A DNA stretch of 64,000 bases from Xylogone sp. PMI_703 (Eukaryota; Ascomycota; Leotiomycetes), in contig JAJTUQ010000002.1 of NCBI GenBank assembly GCA_021399445.1, forward strand, positions 682,001 to 746,000, read 5' to 3'. The notes under the pieces were generated by a model. That model was not told the DNA's origin, did not search any database, and was given only the letters and a program-made list of their open reading frames with translations. Of this stretch, positions 10,648-22,497 are shown piece by piece. The translations under genes were made by a program, and so were the position numbers. Every line of letters begins with the position of its first letter. Position 1 is the stretch's first letter.

Positions 10648-12637
10648 TTAGGAGAGCCTCTGTTCCCGACTGCTACGGCTAACGAGTTCTCCAGCTTTAA
10701 GTAGTGCACTCACAGGGTCTAGGTTTTGATCCTCTGCTGAAGTGTTGGAGAGAAGGTCTCGAATCCTAGCATCGCGACTGTCCGTATGAGGTGCTTGAGG
10801 AGCGCCAATTGTAGGATAATTGCGCATAGGGGCCATTGCGGTAGGGAAGTCTATGATAGGTGGGATCGCTGAATAATGTCAGACACACGCCATCTAAGAC
10901 CTTGCTAATTGCCACCGGGGAACATGAAACATGTAACTTACTGTTTGGAGAGTGTTGTTGGACCTGCATAGATGATTGGGGTGATAGTGATGGTGGCCTT
11001 ATCGGCGGCAACTGGTGTTCATAGCCGCCAGAGGACTTTTGCGGATAGAGAGAGGGGAAATGAAGGGATCGTTCAACAGTAGGTTCCATCGGGGTTCTTG
11101 GCGTGAAGAAGGAACTTGAAGACGACCCTGAAGCGGTCGATTCAGATGTCAACAAGGGTGGTGCCTGTCCCAATACAGTACGACGGGAGTTTGCTATTGA
11201 ATTTCCAAGATTGAGACCTTCAGTACTGGCTATGCTGCTATACCTTGGCTGCCTATCATTACTAGAACTCATGCTGACGTATCTACCAGGCTGCGGCGGC
11301 GGTCCCGAACTATCTTCGCGGGCATGCTCTCTCCAAGGCAATGTCTGGGCGCCGGCACCATGCAAAGAGTCTCCATAGCCAGGAAGGACTGCCGGGGATG
11401 ATGCTGCACGTGAATCGGGTATGTTCGAATTATGCGGAGCGGTCAGAGTTGGCATGCTCGAGATCTGGGTTGACGGGGAAGGCTGGGCGCTGGACCATTG
11501 CGCTGTTGATGCATTTGATGATTCCACGCGCATGCGACTCGCCATGCCATCGGTACTTCGGGGGCTAGCGACATTACTACTGGTGCCATTGCTCATATTA
11601 CCGTCCAGCTTCGGTCGTTTCGCAGCATCCGCATCTGCTCCTTCCAGGTGTTAGCGGCAAGTTCCGACAGTTCGTTTGCAGACTACCAAATGAGAAGAAT
11701 CACATACTATTTGATGTGCCTTGCTGCTGGCTCATCTGTTTTGCTTTGAAATCTGCCAAGTAACGCGCATACTCTTTGTACTGCTCGGTCTTCTTGTATT
11801 CATTGAGTTCCTGGTTATATTTCTCTTTCGCAGTGAAGGCCTGTTGCTCGTATGGCTCCTTTTCAGCTGGCGTAAGTGTCTGCCAGTTCTCGCCAACCAA
11901 TTTAGCTATCTCGGTAAAAGAGAGATGCCTGCCCTTCAAATCCTCTCGCATTCCTGTCGCCCAAGTCAGCACCCCAAGCTCCCCAAGACACTGTATTTGA
12001 AAATTCGGGAGCTACGTACGGTTGGAAAATATCACATAAGCTGATGGAGGTCTCTCTGGGGCATTCTCGTCGGGCTATGGGCTTTATTAGCAAAAAGCAA
12101 AGTCTTTAAAAAGCCGTAGATGGTATTCTAAAGTTTCAGAAGGGATTGGTTCTTGCTGCAAAACAGGGACTGCAGATTCGCACCTTTGGATGCCGGCGAT
12201 ATTTCCTCTTGGCTCCCTGCACCCCACTCCCGCCATCTCGAACATCAGGCTTCGCGATTGCTGACTTGGTGTCGTCTAGCTGTCGATCATCGGTGGGCGT
12301 CCCCCGACCAGGTGACGCTAGGGCTCTATCCGATGATAATCCTCTCGAGTTGGCAATTTTACGCTGGAGCTTCTAAGAGAGTGTCAGAGAAAATTTTCGA
12401 TAATACATTTCTCCAAGCCAGGATCGTGCTTACCCTGCGGTGGCCAAGCTTAACACCCAAGACATCGCTGTTGCAACCATTAGAAAGGTATTTTTCCCAA
12501 TTGACCAATTCGCGCACTCACAAATCCGACTCTGTGATGTCCAATATAGTCTCCCATGTATCGAACCCCTGGTCGAGGAAATCCTGCAGGTATTGAGAGA
12601 TGCCCAGCTCCGCGAAAATGTCTTCCAATTCAGTCAT
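10648..12637 (-). CDS. SAM domain plus HMG-box DNA-binding protein, 519 aa
   Basis: Seven exons on the minus strand: 12637..12522, 12467..12434 (34 nt), 12372..12184, 12074..12020, 11953..11708, 11640..10942 and 10868..10648 (1560 nt). The start is the first ATG of the open frame (MTELEDIFAELG). Residues 1-60 form a SAM domain: LGISQYLQDFLDQGF, then the spliced ESDFDVLGVKLGHRRKLQRK. An HMG box spans about residues 120-190 (ERPPSAYVIFSNRMREDLKG, then FTEIAKLVGENWQ and LTPAEKEPYEQQA). It is interrupted by an intron after SN. The C-terminal 300 residues are Ser/Pro-rich and low-complexity. HMG boxes bend DNA and SAM domains mediate self-association, so a nuclear regulator is likely. SAM/HMG proteins occur in many filamentous ascomycetes, but I cannot assign a named orthologue. 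Confidence 0.85.
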
Positions 12638-12896
12638 ACAGCAGGCTGCTCCTGGATCGAATCGTCCAGTCCTGTTACGATGATAGTTAAAAGCAAGAAG
12701 GCTCCCAGGCCCTCTTGGAAGTGGATCCCTAGCTATCTTACTTTTTCCTTTTTTTGTCCTGCGCTCTGCGCTGAATATGGTGTGCTCTGCTGCGCCTTTT
12801 CGCAAGGTGTCTAGCAAAGCTAATATCTAGTACTATCTGGTCACACAGTGTGGAGGGAGCCAATGTCCCCAATATCGCGTGGTCGTCTCCTCATAA

Positions 12897-13493
12897 ATTG
12901 AGACCACCCTGTCGCAACCGGATAGCACGAGGTTAAGCTCCCCCAGGGAGTCAACTTCTGTTCAGCACTCGCAGGAAGATACAGAGGACTCGACCAATCT
13001 ATTGTAAATGTGCCTCACCCGAAAAGGAAGCTCCTTCTAGGTAGAAATTTATATCTGTACCTTAATTCCTTTCTCGAGCAAAGATTGAGCTGTTCTTCTC
13101 TAGCGACGAAGAGGGCCAATTCAATGCTCGTACGGCGTATCCAAAAATGTCTTCTAGGGCCCCAAGAGAGAGGGAACGCAATCCTATGGCGGCAGGTAAT
13201 CTAGCAAGCAAAACGAATCGTAGAAGCTCTCGGAAAGTAAGGATGCGGAAAAAGCAACCTCAAGCTCGAGAGACTCTGAAGAGAGCTCAGGGAACTCTAG
13301 GGAGACGATATACAGGCCGAATGCTAGGACCAGATGCCTTGGGAAGAAGAGGTTAGCCAGGGAGATCTTCAGCAACAAGAGATTTTGGGAGTCTGGAGAC
13401 TGCGAATGGACAGAAAACCGGATGTGCACCAAGCTCCGTATCCACGCACAGTTCCATGGCTTTTTTGGGAGCAGAAAGCACGCCAATGGATAG
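12897..13493 (+). pseudogene. Frame-broken coding-like tract, unidentified
   Basis: Three successive plus-strand segments have coding-like composition but lie in different frames and contain stops. Segment 12897-13007 includes PDSTRLSSPRESTSVQHSQE. Segment 13066-13356 includes SSDEEGQFNARTAYPK. Segment 13224-13493 includes KDAEKATSSSRDSEESS and LRIHAQFHGFFGSRKHANG. The second and third overlap. None has an upstream ATG in a good context. This could be a decayed gene, or a real multi-exon gene whose splice sites I could not resolve (one possible junction is GTAAAT near 13004 to CTAG near 13103). I do not recognise a family. It lies about 260 bp upstream of, and divergent from, the SAM/HMG gene. 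Confidence 0.3.
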
Positions 13494-16400
13494 CCAAAGT
13501 AAGGAATTTACCTAAGAAGGAATGAATGAGAGGAAGGGTTGCGAGAACGGCCGGGGCCGTGAGGGGAGTTATGAGTTTACTTCGCGGGTCGAATAACTGG
13601 GTCCACCAAGAAATATTATAGGCGATGCCCACCGCGAGCAGAGCCGACGACGGCGTCGAAGGTATGTCGGTATGACGTCTGTATGAAACCAGAGAACCTG
13701 GCGCGCCGCGAGGATCTCGCGTGGAAACGGTCGGTCGCGAGGGACAGGTGGTAGTATAAGGAACGGAGAAGAAACCACGAGCGAAGCCAAAGGTCTCTCC
13801 CAGCTTTCTGCAAAAGCGCGCCGGGCAGGCGGTGCCAGGCGGAGGTGGGGAAAAGGGCGCGAGGGTAAGAAGGAAAAAAAGATGAAGCTATAAAACCAGT
13901 TACAAAGAAAGGAAAAGGCGTCTTCGTTGCTTGTGCCTGTATGAAAGAGTACGGAGAATTAATGGGGAGGATGCAGGACGCGACTAGATGATCATTAGGG
14001 TCGTGAAAAAGGGATTTTGGCTCAAATCGGGATTCGAGATGGGAGATTCGAAGGAGGAGAGGAAAGCCGATTTAGAGGCGTTGCAAAGCGACGGGCACTG
14101 ACTGGAGTCGGTTACCGGAGAAGGGGTCGCAAGCACCCAGCGCTCCAAGGCACCTGCCCAACCATGACGGGCGCGGCCCAGGGGGGGAGGGAGAGGTCCA
14201 GTAGGCGGGCCAGGTCGTTGACGCCTGCTGATCGCAGAGGCCACACGAGCCATCATTCTTTTTCCCCTTCTTCTTTGCCCATCTCCCAGATTTCGGAGGG
14301 CGGGTCTCCCTCTCCGACACGACGCAATGTCCTGTCATGCAAAACGCCCATCTGGCTTTCGCGCTGCTTTGCCCTTTCTACCATGCCATCCTCCCATCCT
14401 CCCATCCTCTCCAGCATGCCATGCGATGCGCAGGGCCTGGACTTGCGAGGATTGGCGGTAGGGACTGCTGCAGAAGTGGGTAGGGGCCTTTTCTGGCTTC
14501 TCCTGCACGGAAACTCCGAGGACAAGTTGTGCAGACCAGCTTCTGCCAGCAACCATAGCGGCCACCCAGCACAGCAGGAGATTCCCAGAATCCCAGGTTT
14601 TGCCAGCCCAGAGCCTGTATCTAGATCGCCCAGCACGCAGTACAGTACAGGAGGGTACAGAGAGCAGCACGGCAGCCCTCCACCAGGACATGCTGTGTAT
14701 GAGCTCATCACCGACGCAAACAGAAAGGAGCAGAACGACCCCTAGCACCACAATTTCATCATACCGAAGCCCAGCTCCTCTCCACCACCGCAGCCGCGAA
14801 CCACTTGTCAGGAGAGAACGAGACAAGCAACAACCGCAACCCCCCAACGATGTTACGGCAATGTACAAGTCCCCAACAATGAATTGCATGTGTCAGTTTC
14901 CATAACTGACTCCCCCGCAGCACTGCCCCACAAAAGTGATAGCAGACATGCCAGATCTCGACCAGCAAAATTCAACAGCAAAGCAATGGGCGCGAACCAG
15001 CACGCAGCCTGGCTGACGGTGCCCGCGACACCCCTTCCACAATTTTCTTCTCCTCGGAAAACCAAACCAGCGTGGAGGCTTGCCAGCCAACGCCTGCTGT
15101 GGGCGAGCCAGATGGAGGCCGTCGACAGGCTGAATAATCGCCTTCGTACCGTGACCATTGATGTTAGCATGGCTAGCTGCGTCAAGCGTGCGTGCTCTGG
15201 GGCTGGCAATTACCGGGGGATGTTCGGGCAGCGCAGATCGTGAGGAGAGCGAGGGATAGCCCATTTGACAGAGGGTGCAGTTTTTTGCTGGACCGTATTT
15301 TTTTTGCTGTAGAAAAGTCGATGACGATCGAGAAGGGCGCCTTCGATTGGCGTTGAGAAAGAAGGGGACCATCCATCCAACTGGGATGCAGCCCCACCAG
15401 TTGCACGCTGGGCCAATGGCGCAGGAGACGCCGGTGCCGGCGCGCGTTGCTGGCAACAGAAGAAGCACGAGCACGAGTCCATCGCGAAAGAGGCCAATCA
15501 GGAGCCTTGGTCCAGCGTGTGGAGCGCCACTGACCCGCGTGCCTGTGTGCGCCGCGCCATGCAGATATCAGCCCATGATTACTACCCCCAGAGCGCAAGC
15601 AGCCCTTGTGAATCGTGGACGTTGCGCGCTGCAGCTAGGTGAGTGTGGAGGCCCTGTCCTTCGCGGGCCTTGGCGCTGCACCGGTCTGATAAAGTGCCGC
15701 GGTTGCCAGATCGCAACAGGAAACCCGCGTGCGCGCCAGCGGTGTACGCAGCAGCTAGCCGTAGCACGCTGGGCGCCTCCCCCGGGCCTCTCGCCAACCA
15801 GCAGGCGCGCTCGTGATCATCCCTTGGGACCGCCCTCCCCACTCGACCCTGACGGACCGCAGATGTTCAGGAGACAAGCTCCAAAACCCAAAATTCCCAT
15901 TCCCTTCCTGGCTTACCCTGCCTGCATGCCGCTCTGAAATCAGCCGCTCTGAGGGTCTGGGCCCTCGAAGCTTCCTGGCAGCAGGATACCAGTACGGTAG
16001 AAGCACTGCAAACTGTTGCGACAGGCCAAATACGATGCTGTACCTCATCGATGACGGCAGTTATCCCGTCCATAAGAGAGCCAGTATGGGCCTATGAGGT
16101 GGATGCACGTCTACCCACCGTGTCACTTCCTCCATCTCTTTTCTCTCTTTCTCTCCGTTCCTCCGCATCAGTGCTTTGGTGGCGGGCGTACGGCTGAAAC
16201 CGTCGAGCTTCGGAGACGCTTCCTGAACATCGCGAAAAGCAAAGTTCGATTTTTAGACGGTGCCAAATTGCTAGATTGCCAGGCTGTTGTCGCACCAACT
16301 ACCGAAATCTACCGTGGCCGCTGCCCAGTGCAGATCCTACCCGCCCTTATCCCCCACCGGAAACTCGCGTCGCGTCTCGCAAAACCCTCTGCTAAGAACC

Positions 16401-17290
16401 GCTGGTCAGCCTTATTTTCTTTTATCTCGATCCTGTCCTCTCTCGACTTGGATTTGGGTACTATTCTCCGACAAAATCCGTCTCCCTTCGCGTCCATTGA
16501 CTCGATTCTGGCTGTAGCTAGTGCTATCTGATTGCTTATTGTGCCTGCGCGCATTGCTGGTCCCTTAGATCTTATGCAATTCCCCCAATTGGAATGCGCC
16601 ACCGTCAATGGCTTGTGATCGATCGGGAGGAGCTTGGTGGGCGAAGATTGGAGCTCTAACGTTCGGTGCAGGTTTCTGGCGGTCTTGGCATTTCCGAGGA
16701 ATCTGGAATTCCGCTCCAATCCTCTTTCGCTGTGCTTCCGAATCCCCCTCCAGCCTTGTGCCTTACATAACATCCGCCAGGGTCTGCCCGCTGATCCACG
16801 CAGGAGCCAGCGCCCGGTGTTTCCAGGAGGGTCGCTCTGGCAAAGATGCAGATCTCAGAAAGTCCATCTTTGCTGGACGGCTCGCAGCCACTCAGCGGCA
16901 GGAGTCCAGTGCTGGGCACCGAAATTCCAATATCGAGATCTTCCCATTTCGCAGATGCCTGCCGTATTTTGTCCCATCGGATAAAACCCCATTCTTTCCG
17001 AAAGATGGCGACCCTGAGTGAGCATATGGTAAGGGATTTTCAGTGCAATCTACCCCTCGTACTTGTACTCTACTGTACTGTACTGTATTTAACCCCGAGG
17101 GATTGCTATCGGGGCCCGTGTCCTCAGGCCTAAGCACGATAGCCTATTATACAAGGCTCCAAGGCCACAACTACCTGGCCGCACCTTACTCAATTGGGGG
17201 GAGCTCTTATCATTTTTTGCTATCGTTGTCGCTAGCTCTCCCAAAGCTCTCAGGCTGCTCTACGTCCCCCAACCTTTTCGCATCAGAACC
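13494..17290. other. GC-rich gene-free block of 3.8 kb
   Basis: Long open frames occur in several frames on both strands at once (for example near 14.0-14.9 and 15.2-15.9 kb). They lack recognisable domains, mostly lack ATG starts and are rich in W, R, C and P. That is the pattern of GC-rich noncoding DNA with few stop codons. GTACAGTACAG lies at 14640-14650 and a TACTG array at 17071-17087. The final few hundred bases probably contain the promoter and leader of the small gene at 17291. Confidence 0.5.
17071..17087. repeat. TACTG pentamer array
   Basis: TACTGTACTGTACTGTA consists of three TACTG units plus TA, about 200 bp before the start of the 79-aa gene. It is one of several GTAC-type short repeats confined to gene-free DNA in this window. 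Confidence 0.85.
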
Positions 17291-18192
17291 ATGACATCCT
17301 CGGACTCACAAAACACACCTGAAGAGGGGTCTACAGCAACCTCCGATACGGATTTGGCCCAGGTATGTCAAATACTTTTCTGTCGTTGAAGCGTAGTGAT
17401 GCGCCGGGGCCGGAGGCCAACCCCCCCACCCCCAAGCAACTGCATCATGCAAACGCCCATCAGATTTCCAAATTCGCCATGCAATTTCCCAACATTCCCA
17501 TCCTCTCCGCTTCAGTCCGTCCTATCACCCACCCATGGCTGCAGTGACGGGCTGCCGTTATTTTCTCCTTCCAAGTGCGAGCATTAGGGCTAACTTTTAC
17601 CTCTCTAGGCCTTTGCAGATCTTGCACGGTAGGATGTGCCCTGATTTCCCTTTTCGAAGCCGTCTTCTTTCCCTTTTCCTGATCCAGGGCCACGTGTCGG
17701 GTTCTAGAGCTCGCCAGATCATTTCTCAATTGACGAATGTGGCTCCCTTGTTGCCGCCTAGCTTTCTTGGACCGTTTGCATTATTATTCCCACCCTCGTG
17801 TTTGTGTTCAGCCCTCTTTGCATCCTAGTCCATGAGGCTAGCAGTCAATAGTTTTTCTCATGCAGCGGCAAACTACGATAGATCAGTTTTTTTTAGGTCT
17901 CGTGATTCTGCTTAATTGGAGTTCCAATCGAGTTTTTGTTTTTCTCCTTTCCCCGCCCCGTCTTCTTCTCGCTCTAATGGGTTGATATGCTACATGCGTC
18001 GCAAAAAGTCACACAAACTAATTTATACTTTCGTACACCATTAGTGGAGAGAAGACCGCGCTGGCACTTGAGTCACATCTGACCAGTCTAGAGGCGAAGA
18101 TAGACGCCCTCCTTGCCAGCGTCGAGGAGAACGAACGGCAGAGGAGCTCTGAGGCAAATAAGTCCGAGGATAAAGAACATAGGCAATCCTAG
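17291..18192 (+). CDS. Small acidic coiled-coil protein, 79 aa, with a 20-nt microexon
   Basis: The proposed exons are 17291..17362, 17609..17628 (20 nt) and 18045..18192, totalling 240 nt with one clean frame. Exon 1 encodes MTSSDSQNTPEEGSTATSD. The microexon adds AFADLAR, whose last codon is completed by exon 3. Exon 3 continues GEKTALALESHLTSLEAKID and ends in a charged tail before TAG. Splice signals are good: CTAGGCC and ATTAG acceptors, GTATGT and GTAGGA donors, and CTAAC/CTAAT branch sites. The introns (246 and 416 nt) are long for this genome. The heptad pattern LESHLTSLEAKIDALLASVE suggests a short coiled coil. There is no signal peptide or membrane segment. I do not recognise a named family; it is probably a subunit or adaptor that works by helix pairing. 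Confidence 0.7.
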
Positions 18193-19887
18193 CACGAGCA
18201 GACGGCTATCACTTCACGGCTGCAGGACGTTCGGTGATGGGATCTCTGGATCTCTGGTCCAGGATACTGCAGGTCTCTGCGCGGAATTCAGATTCGCTAT
18301 CCCCAAAAGGCAGTGGTCACTTGGCCACATTCGAGCTTTTCGACTCTAGGGCCCCGATCTGTGTTCATGCTTAATTTAATGCAGCATTTGCTCCGCCTGC
18401 AGGTGCATCTTCTTTTCAATCTTATGACCTTTAATATGGCAATGAAGTTTTTGTAGCGCGTGATATAGATGGGTTTTTAAGTGTTTGATTCTTTTCACGA
18501 GATTCGCATGTGTCATGACAGTCATACCATTTCGTACCTTCACTTGCTCTTAACAGTGCACATTTCTTATTCTGATTCTCCATAGTCTCGAATGCAACCT
18601 TAGTACCATGGTGAATTGTTATATGCTTTGGGCCGTAGTGCCAAGTACGCTACGGAGGATGTTCCAGACCATCAGTGAGTGGTCAAGCACTTGATAGCAT
18701 GCCACGGAAGATCATGTGTATCTCTTAACTTAGGACTGACTCACCTATTAACTGCATGGATGGCACCAAACCAATTAGTACACTCCATACTTGTCACCGC
18801 GATTCAGTTGACGTGCAGAATTAGCGTAAACTGGTACATATGCTCCCCCCCCCTTCCTCCTAGCTAACACGACCACACCCCTTTAACATGTCTTAGACCG
18901 CAGCTACGCATAACGCTATCGTTTCTTATGTGATGTTTTATACCCCCGTCAGGATGTAACCCCCCTGTTGGCGGTGCTGCACCGCGGCTACGAGTGAGAT
19001 GAGATGGCTCTATCCAGGTTAGGGTACAATATGCCACAACATGTGCCTTCGGGCTCTGCAGGCCATACAGAGCATCACTACACATGCAGATATTGCCAGC
19101 CATATTTCGACTGGATTCTCAAGCTGGATAAAATCTTTGGATGATTTTATTCCTCGGGATTCAGGCGCTAGCGAAGAGAGTATTACCGTATAGCATCTTG
19201 AAGTTACGCCAGCAAAACAAGATCTCATGGGATTCAAAAATTCGTATACAATTTACAAAAATAAGATTGGAGCACCGCCCACGCAGCACAAAGGTAACCA
19301 CAGCCTTGATCCATCCAAGGCTTAAAGCAGGCAGCCTTAAGGGACAAGGAGCTTTTTCTCGCCTGTAGATCTCCCGGCGTCGATCTCTGGGGAAAGCTAA
19401 GCTACCCCGTAAGTTGACCCGAGACGACCCCTAACTAACCCCCTTAATCAATAATTAGTCACCATATATTACACTGGCCTCTCACATCCACAGGAACACA
19501 ACACAACAAAAGTCGAGCAAAAAAACAAGAGTTTCAAGTGTATGGCCAAAAGTGCATGCATACACAGCTCACAGATAATTTTATATACGCGACACAGCCG
19601 TATTTAAAATCAAGACTCGCAATTCCTTAATTGTAAAAATCTTTTTGAGGCTTCCTAGAATACACTTTGAAATCTACCAGCCGAAGGAAAACAAGTGTCC
19701 TGAAAAACCTCCCAATTTCCCAGTCGGTGCTGATAGTAGTAAAAGACATAATTTTGAACTTTCGACGCCCCTCCCGGAAGTACCTACTGTGCGACATCAT
19801 GATTCTTATGCAAATAATAAAAATTTAAGACTATTCCATTTTCATTTTTTTTCTTTATTATTCTTCAATTATTCGTAGTCTCGTTGT
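18193..19887. other. Gene-free interval between the small gene and calnexin
   Basis: About 1.7 kb containing the 3' regions of two convergent genes. The part after 19.4 kb is AT-rich. No open frame here has an ATG, length and composition that support a gene. I see no RNA gene or transposon. Confidence 0.5.
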
Positions 19888-21813
19888 TTATGATTTACCG
19901 CCACGCTTCTCAGCCTTGGGCTTGTCTGCTCCAGTGGTAACTGCCTCAGCCTTGTCCTTGCCTGCATCAGCCTTGCCGGCAGCTGCCTTCTTAGCAGCTG
20001 GGGCAGGAGCTGATCCGCCGGTACTGGCAAGAGCAACGATGGCACCGATGATAGTGAGAACAATGACCCCAATACCACCAGCAACCTCAGGGACGAATTT
20101 AATGGCTTGGACGGGATCCTTCTGGACAAGGTTAAGGAAGAGCTCAACCTTCTCCCTGACGTAGAGGACTGGATCATCCATGAAGACAAGATCAGAGGGA
20201 GAAGCAATTGGCTTCTCGGACTCCTTTGGCTTGTCAGCCTCCTCAAGAGCCTTCTCAACAGGGTACTTAATCTCGAAGGTCTCAGCAGCAAATTTCTCGG
20301 CATCAGCAACAGAGTGGCCGATGAAGATGTTGTCGAAGAGGATATCCTTCTGCATGGTCCAGATTTCAAAACCGATCTAATCACAGTGTTAGTCTAGGTT
20401 CAGCTTCCGAATTCCAAGTAAAACTTACAGCTCCCATTGGCTCGAAGTTGGCTGGTGTCTTGTCCTCATAGTAGTTAGGGTTCTTGATCTTTCGTGGTGC
20501 CCAAACACCCTTGTAGGCGGGGTTGTCAATGTAAGGAGCAGTCCATTTGCCCTTGTAGTTGGGGTTCTTGATCAATGGTTTCTCCCACTTGCCACATCCG
20601 GAAACTTCATCACACTTAGGGTTGGGAACAGTTGGGGCGACCCAGTCTCCATCTTCCTCATCATCCCAGTCCTCTGGCTTCTCAGCCTCTGGGTCGGGAA
20701 TGGTGAGTGGCTCGTTCTCAAGCCAATCCTCGGGCATGGTAGCCTCCTCATCGACAATCTCGTATGGGGCATCCTCATCCCAGTCTTCAGGCTTCTTAGC
20801 TTCTGGGTCTGGGATACGGGCCTCATCAACCCAGTCATCAGGCTTGGAGTCCTTTGGATCATCAATCTCCTTTGGTGGGTTAACAGCTGGAGAGAAGTCC
20901 TCAAGAAGGTTAGCCTCCTTAACTTGCTCCCCGTTGATCTTGATGATGGCAGTGTTGTTGGGATGGACAATGAGAGTGTAGAGCTCAGTTGTCTTGGTGA
21001 TCTTGGCCGTTGGTGGGGCACTGAGGTGTTTCTCCTCATATTCACCGGTCTTGGGGTTCTTGTGGTTGAAAATGAAGTGAACTTTGTTGGTAGAACCGCA
21101 CTTGTCGGGACCAAACATGATCACGTATGGGGAGGCATTAGAGAATTCCTCCTGGTGAAGTGCCTTGTTGTCCCTAAGGAGCTTCAAGTAAGCACCACCA
21201 CACTCGAGACCACCTGAAAACGTGATTAGCAAAGATACTACTTCCGCTTGACAATCGTATCGGTACTACTTACCTTGCAGTTTAACCTCGTATTGTACAA
21301 CGAGGGTCTTGCCCTTGTTCTCAATCTTCTTGGGGAACTTGGCAGAGATGGCATGATGGGCAGCAGCATTCTTGACAACAAGACCTTTGTCACCCTCAAT
21401 TCCCTTGTAGACAATGGGTTCCTCTACGGCCCACTCTCCTACATATGCCCATTCTTCATCTTCCTTGCCGGAGCCTTTGGTGTCCTTCTTGGCATGAGAT
21501 GGCTTCCACCGCGCATCCCAGTCATCAGTGAACTGCTCAACAAAATCGGCCTTGACAGATGATGGCTACATTGGCATAGTCAGTACCCCGCTCGATTCAG
21601 GCAGCATGATTTACGATAGCTACTATTGACTATACAAAAAAAGAGAGAGCTTACAGTGAAGGTTGGGACCTCTATCGATGAAGACGAGGTGGCCTCAGTG
21701 GCAGCACTTGACACGGAGGAGCTAGCCTCGCTGAGGACAGATTGTGCGTCCGCATTGACAGTGCCTGCGAGCAGAGCTGCGGCCGAGAGAGCTGCAGCAC
21801 TGTGGAAACGCAT
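19888..21813 (-). CDS. Calnexin, ER membrane lectin chaperone, 574 aa
   Basis: Four exons on the minus strand: 21813..21655, 21565..21274, 21213..20429 and 20376..19888 (1725 nt). Calnexin retains monoglucosylated glycoproteins in the ER for folding. An N-terminal signal peptide ([21 protein letters not shown]) is followed by a short Ser-rich stretch, then the lectin domain ([22 protein letters not shown]). The P-domain arm carries the repeat-1 series ([30 protein letters not shown]) and the repeat-2 series ([30 protein letters not shown]). One transmembrane helix lies near the C-terminus ([19 protein letters not shown]), and a Lys/Ala-rich cytosolic tail ends in GGKS. The gene is divergent from MDE1 across a 684-bp spacer. 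The symbol differs among fungi (CNE1, clxA), so none is given. Confidence 0.96.
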
Positions 21814-22497
21814 GGCGAGCAGTGTCGACCACGAGATCCGGATAGACCAAGGTATGAAGAGAAAAGTCTACAACAAGACTTGAATGAGAAATTGCTTCCT
21901 GAGCAGGAGGGATGAACGAGGCAGAGAAAGAAGCAGATGGTGGGAGGCTGATGGTGTTTAAGTGCGATGGCGGGTGGAGTAGTGAATTATGTGTCCTCTC
22001 CGATTGAGGAGACGGCAAGACAAGGGTCGCCGGGGCTAGATAGCTTCCCCCAACTCCCGGTCCCACACAAAGGAAGGTGCAAGAACATCAAAGACACCTC
22101 TCTGCGCCGAGGATCTGCAAACGTGTACAATTGAGCGGCCTCCAGAGGACCCTTTGACTGGATCAATTGCTTCACAAGAGACCCCATTTGCGATACAAAC
22201 CATCTCTAGTAATTTCACGGAGCTCTGCGTATATATATTCCCCTCCACCTTCCAGCTCTATAGCTACCAGCTGCCCACTGTCGTGATGTCAGCCCAAGGC
22301 CATCGGCGCACCTTTTTGCGGGTGGCAGAAAAAAGTTTCCAACCTCACCTAATCTTCTCCTAACGGGCAGGGTCCTCTGCCCCGCCTTTGCTTCTTACCA
22401 CGACATCCTCAGCTGGCCAGCCAGAGTGCTCACATTGCGCTGGGCAGACAAGTCAGCATAAGATTTCTCTTGGGTCGCTTCTGGTCTGGTTTTAGAA
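21814..22497. promoter_or_regulatory. Divergent promoter region of calnexin and MDE1
   Basis: A 684-bp spacer separates two start codons facing away from each other, so it must hold both promoters. A TATATATA-like run lies near 22230. I could not identify a specific stress element with confidence. Confidence 0.5.

Noticed and set aside
14017..14745. 242-codon plus-strand frame
   Set aside because: It starts with TTG, has no family motif, and overlaps equally long frames on the minus strand.
15275..15937. 220-codon plus-strand frame
   Set aside because: It lies in GC-rich DNA with minus-strand frames of similar length over the same bases. The Cys/Arg/Pro-rich product has no recognisable feature.
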